Shown: positions 33,741 to 43,628, counted from the stretch's first letter. The stretch is DNA of 64,000 bases from Pseudomonas xantholysinigenes (GCF_014268885.2 NZ_CP077095.1:1063001-1127000); one strand, 5' to 3'. Made by a program: numbers and translations. Notes: generated by a model from the letters alone, not told the origin.

Positions 33741-35216
33741 ATGTCAGATTCTTCGCAAATGGTTGTAGGAGCAGGCCCTGACGGCCAGCCGGTATCCCAG
33801 GCCATGCGCCTGGCCAACCGCCATGGCCTGGTGGCGGGGGCCACCGGCACCGGCAAGACCGTCACCTTGCAGCACCTGGCCGAGCTGTTCAGCGATGCCG
33901 GGGTCGCGGTGTTCGCCGCCGACGTCAAGGGTGATCTGTGTGGCCTGGGCGCGGCCGGCGCGCCGCAGGGCAAGGTGGCCGAACGCATCGCCGGCATGCC
34001 CTGGCTGAACCACCGGCCCCAGGCATATCCGGTCAGCTTGTGGGATATCGCCGGGCAAACGGGGCATCCACTGCGTACCACAATGAGCGAGATGGGCCCC
34101 TTGTTGCTGGGCAACCTGCTGGAACTGACCGACAGCCAGCAGGCGGCCTTGTACGCCGCCTTCAAGGTGGCCGATCGCGAAGGCCTGTTGTTGCTCGACC
34201 TGAAAGACCTCAAGGCCTTGCTCGCTCACCTGAAGGACAACCCGCAGCTGCTCGGCGAGGACAGTGCGCTGATGACCAGCGCGTCGACCCAGGCCTTGCT
34301 GCGGCGCCTGGCGACCCTGGAGCAACAAGGCGCCGAGGCGCTGTTCGGTGAGCCTGCCCTGCAACTGGAAGACCTGCTGCGCCTGGATGGCGATGGCCGC
34401 GGGCGTATCCACCTGCTCGACGCCAGCCGCCTGGTGCATGATGCGCCCAAGGCCTACGCGACCTTCCTGCTGTGGTTGCTGGCCGAGCTGTTCGAGCAAT
34501 TGCCTGAGCGCGGGGACGCCGACAAGCCGGTGCTGGCGTTGTTCTTCGACGAAGCGCACCTGCTGTTCAACGGTACGCCCAAGGCGTTGCAGGACCGTTT
34601 GGAGCAGGTCGTGCGCTTGATCCGCTCCAAGGGCGTGGGGGTGTACTTCGTCACCCAGTCGCCAGGCGACCTGCCGGACGCGGTGCTGGCCCAGCTGGGC
34701 CTGCGTATTCAGCATGGCTTGCGCGCATTCACGGCCAAGGAGCAGAAATCCCTGCGTGCGGTGGCCGATGGCTTCCGGCCGAACCCGGCGTTCGACAGCC
34801 TGGCGGTGCTCACTGAGCTGGGCATTGGCGAGGCACTGGTTGGGACCCTGGAGGAAAAGGGCACGCCAGCCATGGTCCAGCGGGTGCTTATCGCGCCACC
34901 GCAGTCGCGCATCGGGCCGTTGAGCGCGGCCGAGCGCAGCGCGTTGATCGCTTCGTCGCCGCTGGCCGGGCGTTATGACAAACCGATCGATCGCGAGTCG
35001 GCCTATGAGTTGCTGACCCAGCGCAAAGGCGAACCGGTGGAGCCGGCACCGCAGCCCAAGGCTGAGGAGGACAGTTTTGCCGACAAGGCTGGCGAGTTCC
35101 TGCAGAGTGCGGCAGGGCAGGCGATCAAGTCGGCGGTGCGCCAGGCGGCCAACCAGTTGGGCCGGCAGTTGGTGCGCGGCTTGATGGGGTCGTTGTTGGG
35201 GGGCAAGAAGCGCTAG
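33741..35216 (+). CDS. HerA-like/DUF853 ATPase (YjgR family)
   Basis: 491 residues. The Walker A motif GATGTGKT is near residue 32, Walker B is in VLALFFDEAHLLF, and LIRSKGVGVYFVTQSP follows, typical of the HerA/VirB4 clade of P-loop ATPases and of the DUF853 proteins. The C-terminal ~50 residues are low-complexity and basic. Three ATG codons cluster at 33732, 33735 and 33741; AGGGGA at 33726-33731 best fits 33741. It is divergent from the chemoreceptor gene. Function is unknown; DNA or protein translocation is typical of the superfamily. Confidence 0.85.
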   Translation: MSDSSQMVVGAGPDGQPVSQAMRLANRHGLVAGATGTGKTVTLQHLAELFSDAGVAVFAADVKGDLCGLGAAGAPQGKVAERIAGMPWLNHRPQAYPVSLWDIAGQTGHPLRTTMSEMGPLLLGNLLELTDSQQAALYAAFKVADREGLLLLDLKDLKALLAHLKDNPQLLGEDSALMTSASTQALLRRLATLEQQGAEALFGEPALQLEDLLRLDGDGRGRIHLLDASRLVHDAPKAYATFLLWLLAELFEQLPERGDADKPVLALFFDEAHLLFNGTPKALQDRLEQVVRLIRSKGVGVYFVTQSPGDLPDAVLAQLGLRIQHGLRAFTAKEQKSLRAVADGFRPNPAFDSLAVLTELGIGEALVGTLEEKGTPAMVQRVLIAPPQSRIGPLSAAERSALIASSPLAGRYDKPIDRESAYELLTQRKGEPVEPAPQPKAEEDSFADKAGEFLQSAAGQAIKSAVRQAANQLGRQLVRGLMGSLLGGKKR

Positions 35217-35235
35217 GCCGTATCCATGCGTGTTT

Positions 35236-35327
35236 CCTGTAGGAGCCAGCCTTGCTGGCGAACCAGGCGACACGGTGGTTGGCACCGGCTGCGCCGGTGT
35301 TCGCGGGCAAGCCCGCTCCCACAGGGG
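35236..35327. repeat. REP-like elements downstream of the HerA-like gene
   Basis: Two units: a variant (CCTGTAGGAGCCAGCCTTGC, 35236-35255 and on to GGCGAACC at 35263) and a standard REP in inverted orientation (TTCGCGGGCAAGCCCGCTCC, within 35296-35327). They lie between two convergent genes. Confidence 0.8.
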
Positions 35328-35381
35328 CCGAGCCAGATTGAGGAATCCGCGCAGGCGCGCCAGGCGCCAGTGTAGCTGAAC

Positions 35382-35410
35382 GAAAAAAGGCGCCCGAAGG
35401 CGCCTTTTTC
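35382..35410 (-). terminator. Terminator of the phosphate transporter gene
   Basis: GGCGCC-cgaa-GGCGCC forms the stem, with T-runs on both sides; on the minus strand it is followed by six T residues and lies 15 bp beyond the transporter stop. It may also serve the convergent HerA-like gene. Confidence 0.9.
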
Positions 35411-35424
35411 TACAGCGGTATCAC

Positions 35425-36897
35425 TCAGCCAATGGCCTTGGACGCCAGCCAGAACAGGCCGGCCGCCAGGCCCATCGACGCCGGCAGGGTCAATACCCAG
35501 GCCAGCAGGATGGTCTTCACGGTACCGCCTTGCAGGCCGCTCTTGTTGGCGACCATGGTACCGGCCACGCCCGACGACAAGACATGGGTGGTGGATACCG
35601 GCAGGCTGAAGATGTTGGCCATGCCGATGGCGCAGGCAGCGGTGATCTGTGCCGACATGCCCTGGGCATAGGTCATGCCCTGCTTGCCGATCTTCTCGCC
35701 GACGGTCAACACCACGCGCTTCCAGCCAACCATGGTGCCCAGGCCCAAAGCCAGGGCGACGGCGACGATCACCCAGAACGGGGCGTACTCGGTGGTGGCG
35801 GTCAGGTCCTTGCGCAGTTTTTCCAGGTCGGCCTTTTCACGGGCTTCCAGGCCTGGCAGCTTGCCAACTTTCTTCGCCGTGTCGTCCAGGCACAGCAGGT
35901 AACGACGCACTTCCACGCGCTTGTCGGCGCTCAGGTCGCGGTAGTCGGTCACGCCGGCGAGGGAGGACTGCAGGGCAGCGATGGTCGGCTCGGTCTGCTG
36001 CGGGTTGCAGCTGAACTGCTCCGGCAGATCGGTCGCCTTGGCCTTGCCCAGCGCCAGGAACTCACCCAGGGTAGCGGCGTTGCGCTGGTAGAACTGGCTC
36101 ATGTGCAGGGTGGCGTCGCGGGTGCGTTCGATCTGGTAGGTAGTGCTGTTCAGATCGAGGACGAACTTGGCCGGAACAATACCGATCAGCACCAGCATGA
36201 TCAGGCCGATGCCTTTCTGGCCATCGTTGGAGCCGTGCACGAAGCTTACGCCCATGGCCGAGATCACCAGGACCAGGCGGTTCCAGAACGGCGGGTGCTT
36301 CTTGTCGTCGAGCTTGCGGCGCTGGTCCGGGGTCTTGTGCATCTTCGACAGCGGGCGCCACCATTTCAGGCCGATCAGCACCAGCGCGGCAACGGCGAAG
36401 CCGGCCATGGGCGAGACCACCAGCGACAGGGCGATGTCGATCGCCTTCTGCCAGTTGACGCCATCGCCGAGGGGAATGTCGCTGAGCAGGGCATTGGCCA
36501 GGCCCACACCGAGGATCGAGCCGATCAGGGTGTGCGAGCTGGAGGCCGGGATGCCGAAGTACCAGGTGCCCAGGTTCCAGGTGATGGCCGCGGCCAGCAA
36601 CGAGAAGACCATGGCCAGGCCGTGGCCGGTGTTCACATTGATCAGCAGTTCCACCGGCAGCAGGTGGACGATGGCATAGGCCACCCCGACACCGCCGAGC
36701 AAAACCCCGAGGAAGTTGAACACCCCGGAGAAGAACACGGCCAGGTGTGGCGGCATGGCTTTGGTATAGATGACGGTGGCTACCGCATTGGCGGTGTCAT
36801 GAAAGCCATTGATGAACTCGAATGCGAGCACGAAGGTCAAAGCGAGCATCAGGCTCACGACGACCCAGGCATCCAGTCCGCTGAATAAATCGATCAT
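35425..36897 (-). CDS. pitA: Low-affinity inorganic phosphate transporter (Pit family)
   Basis: 490 residues with about ten transmembrane segments. The two Pit signature blocks are present: GFHDTANAVATVIYTKAM near residue 31 and VHGSNDGQKGIGLIMLV in the second repeat, in which Asn and Asp residues are conserved. A large cytoplasmic loop lies between them and the C-terminal helices. It takes up phosphate (probably as a metal-phosphate complex) by proton symport at the inner membrane. It is transcribed alone. Confidence 0.93.
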   Translation of the reverse strand: MIDLFSGLDAWVVVSLMLALTFVLAFEFINGFHDTANAVATVIYTKAMPPHLAVFFSGVFNFLGVLLGGVGVAYAIVHLLPVELLINVNTGHGLAMVFSLLAAAITWNLGTWYFGIPASSSHTLIGSILGVGLANALLSDIPLGDGVNWQKAIDIALSLVVSPMAGFAVAALVLIGLKWWRPLSKMHKTPDQRRKLDDKKHPPFWNRLVLVISAMGVSFVHGSNDGQKGIGLIMLVLIGIVPAKFVLDLNSTTYQIERTRDATLHMSQFYQRNAATLGEFLALGKAKATDLPEQFSCNPQQTEPTIAALQSSLAGVTDYRDLSADKRVEVRRYLLCLDDTAKKVGKLPGLEAREKADLEKLRKDLTATTEYAPFWVIVAVALALGLGTMVGWKRVVLTVGEKIGKQGMTYAQGMSAQITAACAIGMANIFSLPVSTTHVLSSGVAGTMVANKSGLQGGTVKTILLAWVLTLPASMGLAAGLFWLASKAIG

Positions 36898-37049
36898 GAA
36901 GGTTGTCTGGCGGTCTTAGGGGGGGCGGATTATGCCAGAAAACCATGGCAATCGATGCACCTGCCGCAGACCGATGGCTGCCGTGCATCCGTCCGTTGTT
37001 CCGCGCGAGCGTAGGCAAGGAGCTGAAATCCAAGCCGTAAAATCGGTTA

Positions 37050-37072
37050 ATTTCCTTGAAAATCAAGGAAAT
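37050..37072. promoter_or_regulatory. Perfect 10-bp AT-rich palindrome upstream of pit
   Basis: ATTTCCTTGA-aaa-TCAAGGAAAT, at 153-175 bp upstream of the pit ATG and 138 bp past the end of the small gene at 37210. The 312-bp region 36898-37209 holds no other gene. The palindrome could be a regulator site or a weak terminator for the small gene; no T-run follows. It does not match a Pho box. Confidence 0.4.
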
Positions 37073-37209
37073 GTAGTAAAGCTGAAAAGATGCTGATCAT
37101 TCAAACGATTGTATGAAATTTGTGTAATTCCATTTCACCCAAGGCGATTTCGCACGAGATGTCTCGCGCCATGAGCCGTCGGCTGATGGCGCGATGAGAT
37201 CGTTCGCGC

Positions 37210-37410
37210 TCAGTGCTCGTCCTGGCGCAAGTCTTTTTCCATCTTCTCCAGTTCCTGGGCGAACGCCTGGTCGAGGATGCTGGCGCGTTTGCGCCAAGGT
37301 TTGCGTTCCGGCTCCGGTTGTGCGGCATAAGTGGTGACTTCACCACCGTAAACATCCTTGTAACGTTCAGCCTGGCGCTCGAGTTCCGCGCGCAGTTCTT
37401 CTTTCGTCAC
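37210..37410 (-). CDS. Small conserved hypothetical protein
   Basis: 66 residues, highly charged ([24 protein letters not shown]...[22 protein letters not shown]) with helix-forming Glu/Lys/Arg-rich sequence and no signal peptide. The GTG at 37410 starts the helical region; the longer in-frame version to 37530 has unlikely Cys/Pro-rich sequence. An AGG lies about 9 nt upstream of GTG. Function unknown; a similar small gene is found between pit and pcaR in P. putida by position. Confidence 0.65.
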   Translation of the reverse strand: MTKEELRAELERQAERYKDVYGGEVTTYAAQPEPERKPWRKRASILDQAFAQELEKMEKDLRQDEH

Positions 37411-37792
37411 AGTTGATACCTGAATAGGTTGAAGTGTGGCACGGGCAGGGCATACACAATCAATGTGCGGGTATCGCGCCAGTGCGAATATATCGTTGCA
37501 TGAACACGCCGGTGCTGGCGTCGAGGGCAACTTGCAGGAGTGCCGGGGTTCGCTACCAGGCCTGCCACGTCTGGTGTAGGGGCAAGCGAGGTGGCAGCAA
37601 CGAAAGTCTGCAGGTTGGATCCGTCTGTCAAATGCACAACCTGCGACGTCGATTATAGCAATCGATAACTCGAAGGCTATGGTTCTTTACCTGGCGCTGA
37701 CAGAAGTTGTGAATGGCCAACCGTGAATATGTCATTACAGCGCGGCGAAAGTTCAAACGCATGAGGCGGCAAGTTCGCCATTGGCGGCCGGA

Positions 37793-37827
37793 AATGAAAA
37801 CGGCCTCGCGGGTGGGCGAGGCCGTTG
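37793..37827 (-). terminator. Strong stem-loop with T-run on the minus strand upstream of pcaR
   Basis: AACGGCCTCGC (37799-37809) and GCGAGGCCGTT (37816-37826) form an 11-bp stem with a 6-nt loop; on the minus strand the tail reads TTTTCATTT. It lies in the 570-bp region 37411-37980, which has no recognisable gene. It could end a short minus-strand RNA starting near 37885 or act as an attenuator in the leader of the small gene at 37210-37410. Confidence 0.5.
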
Positions 37828-37920
37828 CCTGGGACTTCTGCGGTGGGTACCTGACCAGTCTCTCCAAAGAAGCCACATGTGGCAGGGGAAAGGTATAAGC
37901 AAAAGTGTCAGCGGTCAATT

Positions 37921-37952
37921 GCGATTATCGGCCGTTCGTTCGATAATCGCAC
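37921..37952. promoter_or_regulatory. PcaR operator in the pcaR promoter
   Basis: GTTCGATAATCGCAC (37938-37952) is identical to the 15-bp sequence before pcaI. An inverted half, GCGATTATCG (37921-37930), faces it with 10 nt between the 10-bp arms. The site is about 30 bp before the pcaR ATG, fitting autoregulation by PcaR. Confidence 0.78.
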
Positions 37953-37980
37953 GAGCTACCGTTTTCTTGAGGCAAGCCCC

Positions 37981-38850
37981 ATGAGCGAAGAAACCAACGG
38001 CCCCGTGGCGAACGAGCCTGCGCGCAGCAACGCCTCGGCTCTGGCTCCGCCGATCGTGGCCTCGGCGGCCAAGCGGATCCAGGCGTTCACCGGTGACCCG
38101 GATTTCATGACGTCCCTGGCCCGTGGCCTGGCGGTAATTCAGGCATTCCAGGAACGCAAGCGCCACCTGACCATCGCCCAGATCAGCCACCGTACGGAAA
38201 TTCCCCGCGCGGCGGTGCGCCGTTGCCTGCACACCCTGATGAAGCTTGGTTATGCCACCACTGACGGGCGCACCTATTCGCTATTGCCCAAGGTGCTGAC
38301 CCTGGGCCATGCCTACCTCTCTTCCACGCCGCTGGCGGTGTCGGCCCAACCTTACCTGGACCGGATCAGCGACCAACTGCACGAAGCGGCCAACATGGCG
38401 ACCCTGGAAGGGGACGACATCCTTTATATAGCGCGCTCAGCCACGGTCGAACGGCTGATCTCGGTCGACCTGTCGGTCGGCGGGCGATTGCCGGCCTATT
38501 GCACCTCGATGGGGCGCATTCTGTTGGCGGCGCTGGATGACGCCAGCCTGCACGAGTACCTGGATCGGGCCGACCTCAAGGCGCGGACCAGCCGTACCCT
38601 GCATGATGCGCAGTCGCTGCTGGCCTGTATCCAGCAGGTGCGGGAACAAGGCTGGTGCGTGGTGGATCAGGAGCTGGAGCAGGGCCTGCGTTCGATTGCC
38701 GTGCCGATCTACGATGCCTCGGGGCAGGTGCTGGCGGCGTTGAATGTCAGCACCCATGTGGGGCGGGTCAGTCGTGGCGAGCTGGAGCAGCGCTTCCTGC
38801 CGATCCTGTTGGCGGCCAGCCGTGACCTGTGCCATCAGTTGTTCGGCTGA
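37981..38850 (+). CDS. pcaR: IclR-family regulator of the beta-ketoadipate pathway
   Basis: 289 residues. An N-terminal helix-turn-helix (LTIAQISHRTEIPRAAVRRCLHTLMKLGY, about residues 60-90) precedes the IclR effector-binding domain (VVDQELEQGLRSIAVPIYDASGQVLAALNVS). PcaR activates pca genes in response to beta-ketoadipate. ATG 37981 (MSEETNG) is the start known for the P. putida protein; the frame extends further upstream through the operator. It is followed by pcaK, as in P. putida. Its operators are seen before pcaR, pcaK and pcaI. Confidence 0.95.
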   Translation: MSEETNGPVANEPARSNASALAPPIVASAAKRIQAFTGDPDFMTSLARGLAVIQAFQERKRHLTIAQISHRTEIPRAAVRRCLHTLMKLGYATTDGRTYSLLPKVLTLGHAYLSSTPLAVSAQPYLDRISDQLHEAANMATLEGDDILYIARSATVERLISVDLSVGGRLPAYCTSMGRILLAALDDASLHEYLDRADLKARTSRTLHDAQSLLACIQQVREQGWCVVDQELEQGLRSIAVPIYDASGQVLAALNVSTHVGRVSRGELEQRFLPILLAASRDLCHQLFG

Positions 38851-38859
38851 AAATGCCGG

Positions 38860-38921
38860 TAGGATCTGGCCTTGCTGGCGAACACCGACGAAAGCGGTGC
38901 CTGGTTCTCCAGCAAGGCCAG
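38860..38921. repeat. Degenerate REP-like inverted repeat after pcaR
   Basis: TAGGATCTGGCCTTGCTGGC (38860-38879) and CCAGCAAGGCCAG (38909-38921) are related inverted arms of the TGTAGGAGC-type variant REP. It sits directly behind the pcaR stop and may act as its terminator or 3' boundary. Confidence 0.6.
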
Positions 38922-38939
38922 TGCAATAACAGCGATCCT

Positions 38940-38954
38940 GTTCGATAAACGCAC
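38940..38954 (+). promoter_or_regulatory. PcaR half-site in the pcaK promoter region
   Basis: GTTCGATAAACGCAC differs by one base from the GTTCGATAATCGCAC boxes before pcaR and pcaI. No inverted partner is visible nearby. It is about 235 bp before the pcaK ATG inside the 338-bp gap 38851-39188, which otherwise holds a REP-like repeat and a possible 13-codon leader peptide (39061-39102). Confidence 0.6.
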
Positions 38955-39060
38955 AGTGTTGCCTGCAACGAATTGCACCACCCCGGCTTGCTGATTAATG
39001 TCTGTCGCACGCGTCGGCTGCGCCGACCGGACAAGAACAACAAGCCCGAGGGCACCTTGA

Positions 39061-39102
39061 TGAATACGCTCCCTTCGCTGTCGCAGTTGCACTCCGGCTA
39101 AT
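39061..39102 (+). CDS. Possible 13-codon leader peptide upstream of pcaK
   Basis: ATG...TAA encoding MNTLPSLSQLHSG, with GAGG 8 nt before the ATG. It lies between the PcaR box and pcaK, 86 bp ahead of the pcaK start. The translation signal is good but the peptide is too short to judge; an alternative is chance. Confidence 0.25.
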
Positions 39103-39188
39103 TCTTCGCCGCGCTATCCGTTGTCTCCTGTTGCTGTGCATCGCTGATGCGCAGTAGCGTGCCTGCGCCTACCTTTCGGATAACAATA

Positions 39189-40535
39189 ATGAACAAACCG
39201 CAATCCGCCGTCGGCCACTGCCTCGACGTCCAGTCCTTCATCAATGCCCAACCCTTGTCACGTTACCAATGGCGGGTAGTGATCCTGTGCTTCTTGATTG
39301 TCTTCCTCGATGGCCTGGATACCGCCGCCATGGGGTTCATCGCCCCGGCGTTGTCCCAGGAGTGGGGCATCGACCGTGCCAGCCTGGGTCCGGTGATGAG
39401 CGCCGCGTTGATCGGCATGGTGTTCGGCGCGCTGGGCTCCGGTCCCCTCGCCGACCGCTTTGGGCGCAAAGGCGTGCTGGTGGGGGCGGTATTGGTGTTC
39501 GGCGGGTTCAGCCTGGCCTCGGCCTATGCGAGTAACGTCGAGCAACTGCTGGTGCTGCGCTTTCTCACCGGGCTCGGCTTGGGCGCCGGCATGCCCAACG
39601 CCACCACGCTGCTTTCCGAATACACCCCCGAACGGCTCAAGTCGCTGCTGGTGACCAGCATGTTCTGCGGTTTCAACCTCGGCATGGCCGGTGGCGGGTT
39701 CATGTCCGCCAAGCTGATCCCGGCTTATGGCTGGCATAGCCTGCTGGTACTTGGCGGCGTGCTGCCGCTGCTGCTGGCGTTGGTGTTGCTGGTCTGGCTG
39801 CCGGAGTCGGCGCGTTTCCTGGTGGTGCGCAACCGGGGCAGCGACAAGGTGCGCAAGACCCTGGCGCCCATCGCGCCGGCACTGGTGGCCCAGGCTGCCA
39901 GCTTCAGCGTGCCAGAGCAGAAGGCGGTGGCGGCGCGCAACGTGTTCGCGGTGATCTTCTCCGGCACCTACGGCCTGGGCACTGTGCTGCTGTGGCTGAC
40001 CTATTTCATGGGCCTGGTGATCGTCTATCTGCTGACCAGCTGGCTGCCGACGCTGATGCGCGACAGTGGCGCGAGCATGGAGCAGGCGGCGTTCATCGGC
40101 GCACTGTTCCAGTTTGGCGGCGTGCTCAGCGCGGTGGCGGTGGGCTGGGCGATGGACCGTTTCAATCCACACAAGGTGATCGGCATCTTCTACCTGCTGG
40201 CCGGCGTGTTTGCCTACGCGGTGGGGCAGAGCCTGGGCAACATCACCCTGTTGGCGACCCTGGTGCTGGTTGCGGGCATGTGTGTGAACGGCGCGCAATC
40301 GGCGATGCCGTCGCTGGCGGCGCGGTTCTATCCGACCCAGGGACGGGCGACCGGGGTGTCGTGGATGCTTGGCATCGGGCGTTTTGGCGCGATTCTCGGC
40401 GCCTGGAGCGGGGCGACACTGTTGGGTCTGGGGTGGACCTTCGAGCAGGTATTGACCGCACTGCTGGTGCCGGCGGCGCTGGCCACCATCGGCGTGGTGG
40501 TAAAGGGTTTGGTGAGCCACGCCGATGCGACCTGA
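39189..40535 (+). CDS. pcaK: 4-Hydroxybenzoate/protocatechuate transporter PcaK (MFS)
   Basis: 448 residues, twelve predicted transmembrane helices, of the aromatic acid:H+ symporter family. DGLDTAAMGFIAPAL (the DGxD motif of TM1) and GPLADRFGRKGVL (loop 2-3) are present. It imports aromatic acids and contributes to chemotaxis toward them in P. putida. The start at 39189 (MNKPQSAVG) fits the known protein; an upstream ATG at 39147 lacks similarity. GGATAAC lies before the start. It ends 167 bp before pcaI. Confidence 0.95.
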   Translation: MNKPQSAVGHCLDVQSFINAQPLSRYQWRVVILCFLIVFLDGLDTAAMGFIAPALSQEWGIDRASLGPVMSAALIGMVFGALGSGPLADRFGRKGVLVGAVLVFGGFSLASAYASNVEQLLVLRFLTGLGLGAGMPNATTLLSEYTPERLKSLLVTSMFCGFNLGMAGGGFMSAKLIPAYGWHSLLVLGGVLPLLLALVLLVWLPESARFLVVRNRGSDKVRKTLAPIAPALVAQAASFSVPEQKAVAARNVFAVIFSGTYGLGTVLLWLTYFMGLVIVYLLTSWLPTLMRDSGASMEQAAFIGALFQFGGVLSAVAVGWAMDRFNPHKVIGIFYLLAGVFAYAVGQSLGNITLLATLVLVAGMCVNGAQSAMPSLAARFYPTQGRATGVSWMLGIGRFGAILGAWSGATLLGLGWTFEQVLTALLVPAALATIGVVVKGLVSHADAT

Positions 40536-40572
40536 GGTGATAGGGACGCGTTAAATAGCAGAGTAACAAATG

Positions 40573-40605
40573 GTTCGATAATCGCACGAAAGTGCGATTA
40601 TCGGA
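40573..40605. promoter_or_regulatory. PcaR operator of the pcaI promoter
   Basis: GTTCGATAATCGCAC (40573-40587) is followed after GAAA by its mirror GTGCGATTATCG; the core is a perfect 12-bp inverted repeat (40576-40587 and 40592-40603). It matches the site known to bind PcaR in the P. putida pcaIJ promoter and lies about 100 bp before the pcaI ATG. Confidence 0.88.
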
Positions 40606-40702
40606 TTGTTGCCACCCCAACAGTCGCCGTAATCTGGGTCCATCGCAGCGACGCGAAGGCCCGCTGCTCACTGACTCGACTCGACCTGACCAGGAGTCTC
40701 CA

Positions 40703-41563
40703 ATGGCAGCAATCCTCTCGCTTCACGAGGCTGTGAAGCAGTTCGTCCACGATGGCGACAGCGTCGCCCTCGAGGGCTTCACCCACTTGATCCCCACCGC
40801 CGCCGGCCACGAGATCATCCGCCAAGGCAAGCGCGACCTGACCTTGGTGCGCATGACTCCGGACCTGATCTACGACCAGCTGATCGGCGCCGGCTGCGCG
40901 CGCAAGCTGATCTTTTCCTGGGGCGGCAACCCGGGTGTCGGTTCGCTGCACCGCCTGCGCGACGCGGTGGAAAAACAGTGGCCGCACGCTATCGAGATCG
41001 AAGAACACAGCCATGCCGACCTGGCCAATGCCTATGTCGCCGGCGCTTCCGGCCTGCCGTTCGCCGTGCTGCGCGCCTACGCCGGATCCGACCTGCCGAA
41101 GGTCAACCCGCTGATCAAGAGCGTCACCTGTCCGTTCACCGGCGAGGTGCTCGCCGCCGTGCCCTCGGTGCGCCCGGACGTTACCGTGATTCACGCGCAA
41201 AAGGCCGACCGCAAGGGCAACGTGCTGCTGTGGGGCATCCTCGGCGTGCAGAAGGAAGCGGCCCTGGCGGCCAAGCGCTGCATTGTCACCGTCGAGGAGA
41301 TCGTCGATGACCTGAACGCGCCGATGAATGCCTGCGTGTTGCCGACCTGGGCGCTCAGCGCGGTGTGCCTGGTGCCCGGTGGCGCCCACCCGTCCTACGC
41401 CCATGGCTACTACGAGCGCGACAACCGCTTCTACCAGGCCTGGGACCCGATTGCCCGCGACCGCGAGTCGTTCTGCGCCTGGATCGACAGCTATATCCGT
41501 GGCACCCGGGACTTCACCGAATTCCAGGCCAAGCTGGCCAGCACCGCGGAGGCCGCGCAATGA
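40703..41563 (+). CDS. pcaI: 3-Oxoadipate CoA-transferase subunit A
   Basis: 286 residues of the CoA-transferase family I alpha subunit. With PcaJ it transfers CoA from succinyl-CoA to 3-oxoadipate. The N-terminal GDSVALEGFTHLIPTAAGHEIIR block is the CoA-transferase signature region. ATG 40703 is preceded by AGGAG; the in-frame extension to 40592 runs through the promoter. Its stop overlaps pcaJ by ATGA, ensuring balanced subunits. Confidence 0.95.
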   Translation: MAAILSLHEAVKQFVHDGDSVALEGFTHLIPTAAGHEIIRQGKRDLTLVRMTPDLIYDQLIGAGCARKLIFSWGGNPGVGSLHRLRDAVEKQWPHAIEIEEHSHADLANAYVAGASGLPFAVLRAYAGSDLPKVNPLIKSVTCPFTGEVLAAVPSVRPDVTVIHAQKADRKGNVLLWGILGVQKEAALAAKRCIVTVEEIVDDLNAPMNACVLPTWALSAVCLVPGGAHPSYAHGYYERDNRFYQAWDPIARDRESFCAWIDSYIRGTRDFTEFQAKLASTAEAAQ

Positions 41564-42338
41564 ACTATTCCACCGCCGAAATGATGACCGTCGCCGCCGC
41601 CCGGCGCCTGCGCAACGGCGCTGTGTGCTTCGTCGGCATCGGCCTGCCGTCCAAGGCCGCCAACCTGGCGCGGCTGACCTCTTCGCCGGATGTGGTGCTG
41701 ATCTACGAATCCGGCCCGATCGGCGCCAAGCCCAGCGTGTTGCCACTGTCGATCGGCGACGGCGAGCTGGCCGAGACCGCCGATACCGTGGTGCCGACCG
41801 GCGAGATCTTCCGCTACTGGCTGCAGGGGGGGCGTATCGATGTCGGTTTCCTCGGCGCGGCCCAGGTCGACCGCTTCGGCAATATCAATACCACCGTGGT
41901 CGGCGACTACCATGCGCCCAAGACCCGCCTGCCGGGTGCTGGCGGCGCGCCGGAGATCGCCGGTTCCGCCAAGCAGGTGCTGATCATCCTCAAGCAGTCG
42001 CCGCGCGCCTTCGTTGACAAGCTCGACTTCATCACCTCGGTCGGCCATGGCGAAGGTGGCGACTCGCGCAAACGTCTGGGCCTGCCCGGCGAGGGGCCGG
42101 TCGGCATCATCACCGACCTGTGCATCATGGCGCCGGAGGAGGGCACCCACGAGTTCGTGGTCACCTCGATCCACCCAGGCGTGACCCGTGAGCAGATCGT
42201 CGCCGCCACTGGTTGGGCGATCCGCTTCGCCGACAACGTGCAGCAGACCGCCGCGCCGAGCGATGCCGAACTTTGCGCCTTGCGCGACCTCGAGGCGCGC
42301 ACCGCCGCCGCCCATGGCCAGACCGCAGGAGAAGCCTG

Positions 42339-42339
<1 letters not shown>
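41560..42339 (+). CDS. pcaJ: 3-Oxoadipate CoA-transferase subunit B
   Basis: 259 residues, beta subunit of the transferase. The catalytic glutamate is in [11 protein letters not shown] (the ESG motif), and [10 protein letters not shown] precedes it. Its ATG overlaps pcaI (ATGA, 41560-41563) and its stop overlaps the pcaF start (TGATG), so pcaIJF is one tightly coupled operon. Confidence 0.95.
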
Positions 42340-43541
<1,202 letters not shown>

Positions 43542-43547
43542 TTGGTG

Positions 43548-43628
43548 CCGGCCTCTTCGCGGGTAAACCCGCTCCCACAGGGAACCACGCAACCCCTGTG
43601 GGAGCGGGTTTACCCGCGAAGAGGCCGG
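43548..43628. repeat. Inverted REP pair between pcaF and pcaT
   Basis: Arms CCGGCCTCTTCGCGGGTAAA... (43548-43582) and the mirror ending CGCGAAGAGGCCGG (43593-43628) flank a 10-nt spacer. It separates pcaIJF from pcaTBDC although all genes point the same way, so it may reduce read-through or protect the pcaIJF mRNA 3' end. Confidence 0.92.

Larger units (their letters stand above)
37411..37980. other. 570-bp region between the small gene and pcaR
   Basis: Contains a minus-strand terminator-like hairpin (37799-37826), possible minus-strand promoter elements (TTGACC at 37918-37913, TATACC at 37897-37892, 15-nt spacing) and the pcaR promoter with its PcaR palindrome (37921-37952). Short open frames here (for example 37713-37898) have no supporting features. 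Confidence 0.4.

Noticed and set aside
37628..37918. Short frames in the gap upstream of pcaR as genes
   Set aside because: Basic, low-complexity translations without ribosome sites; they overlap the regulatory region and terminator.
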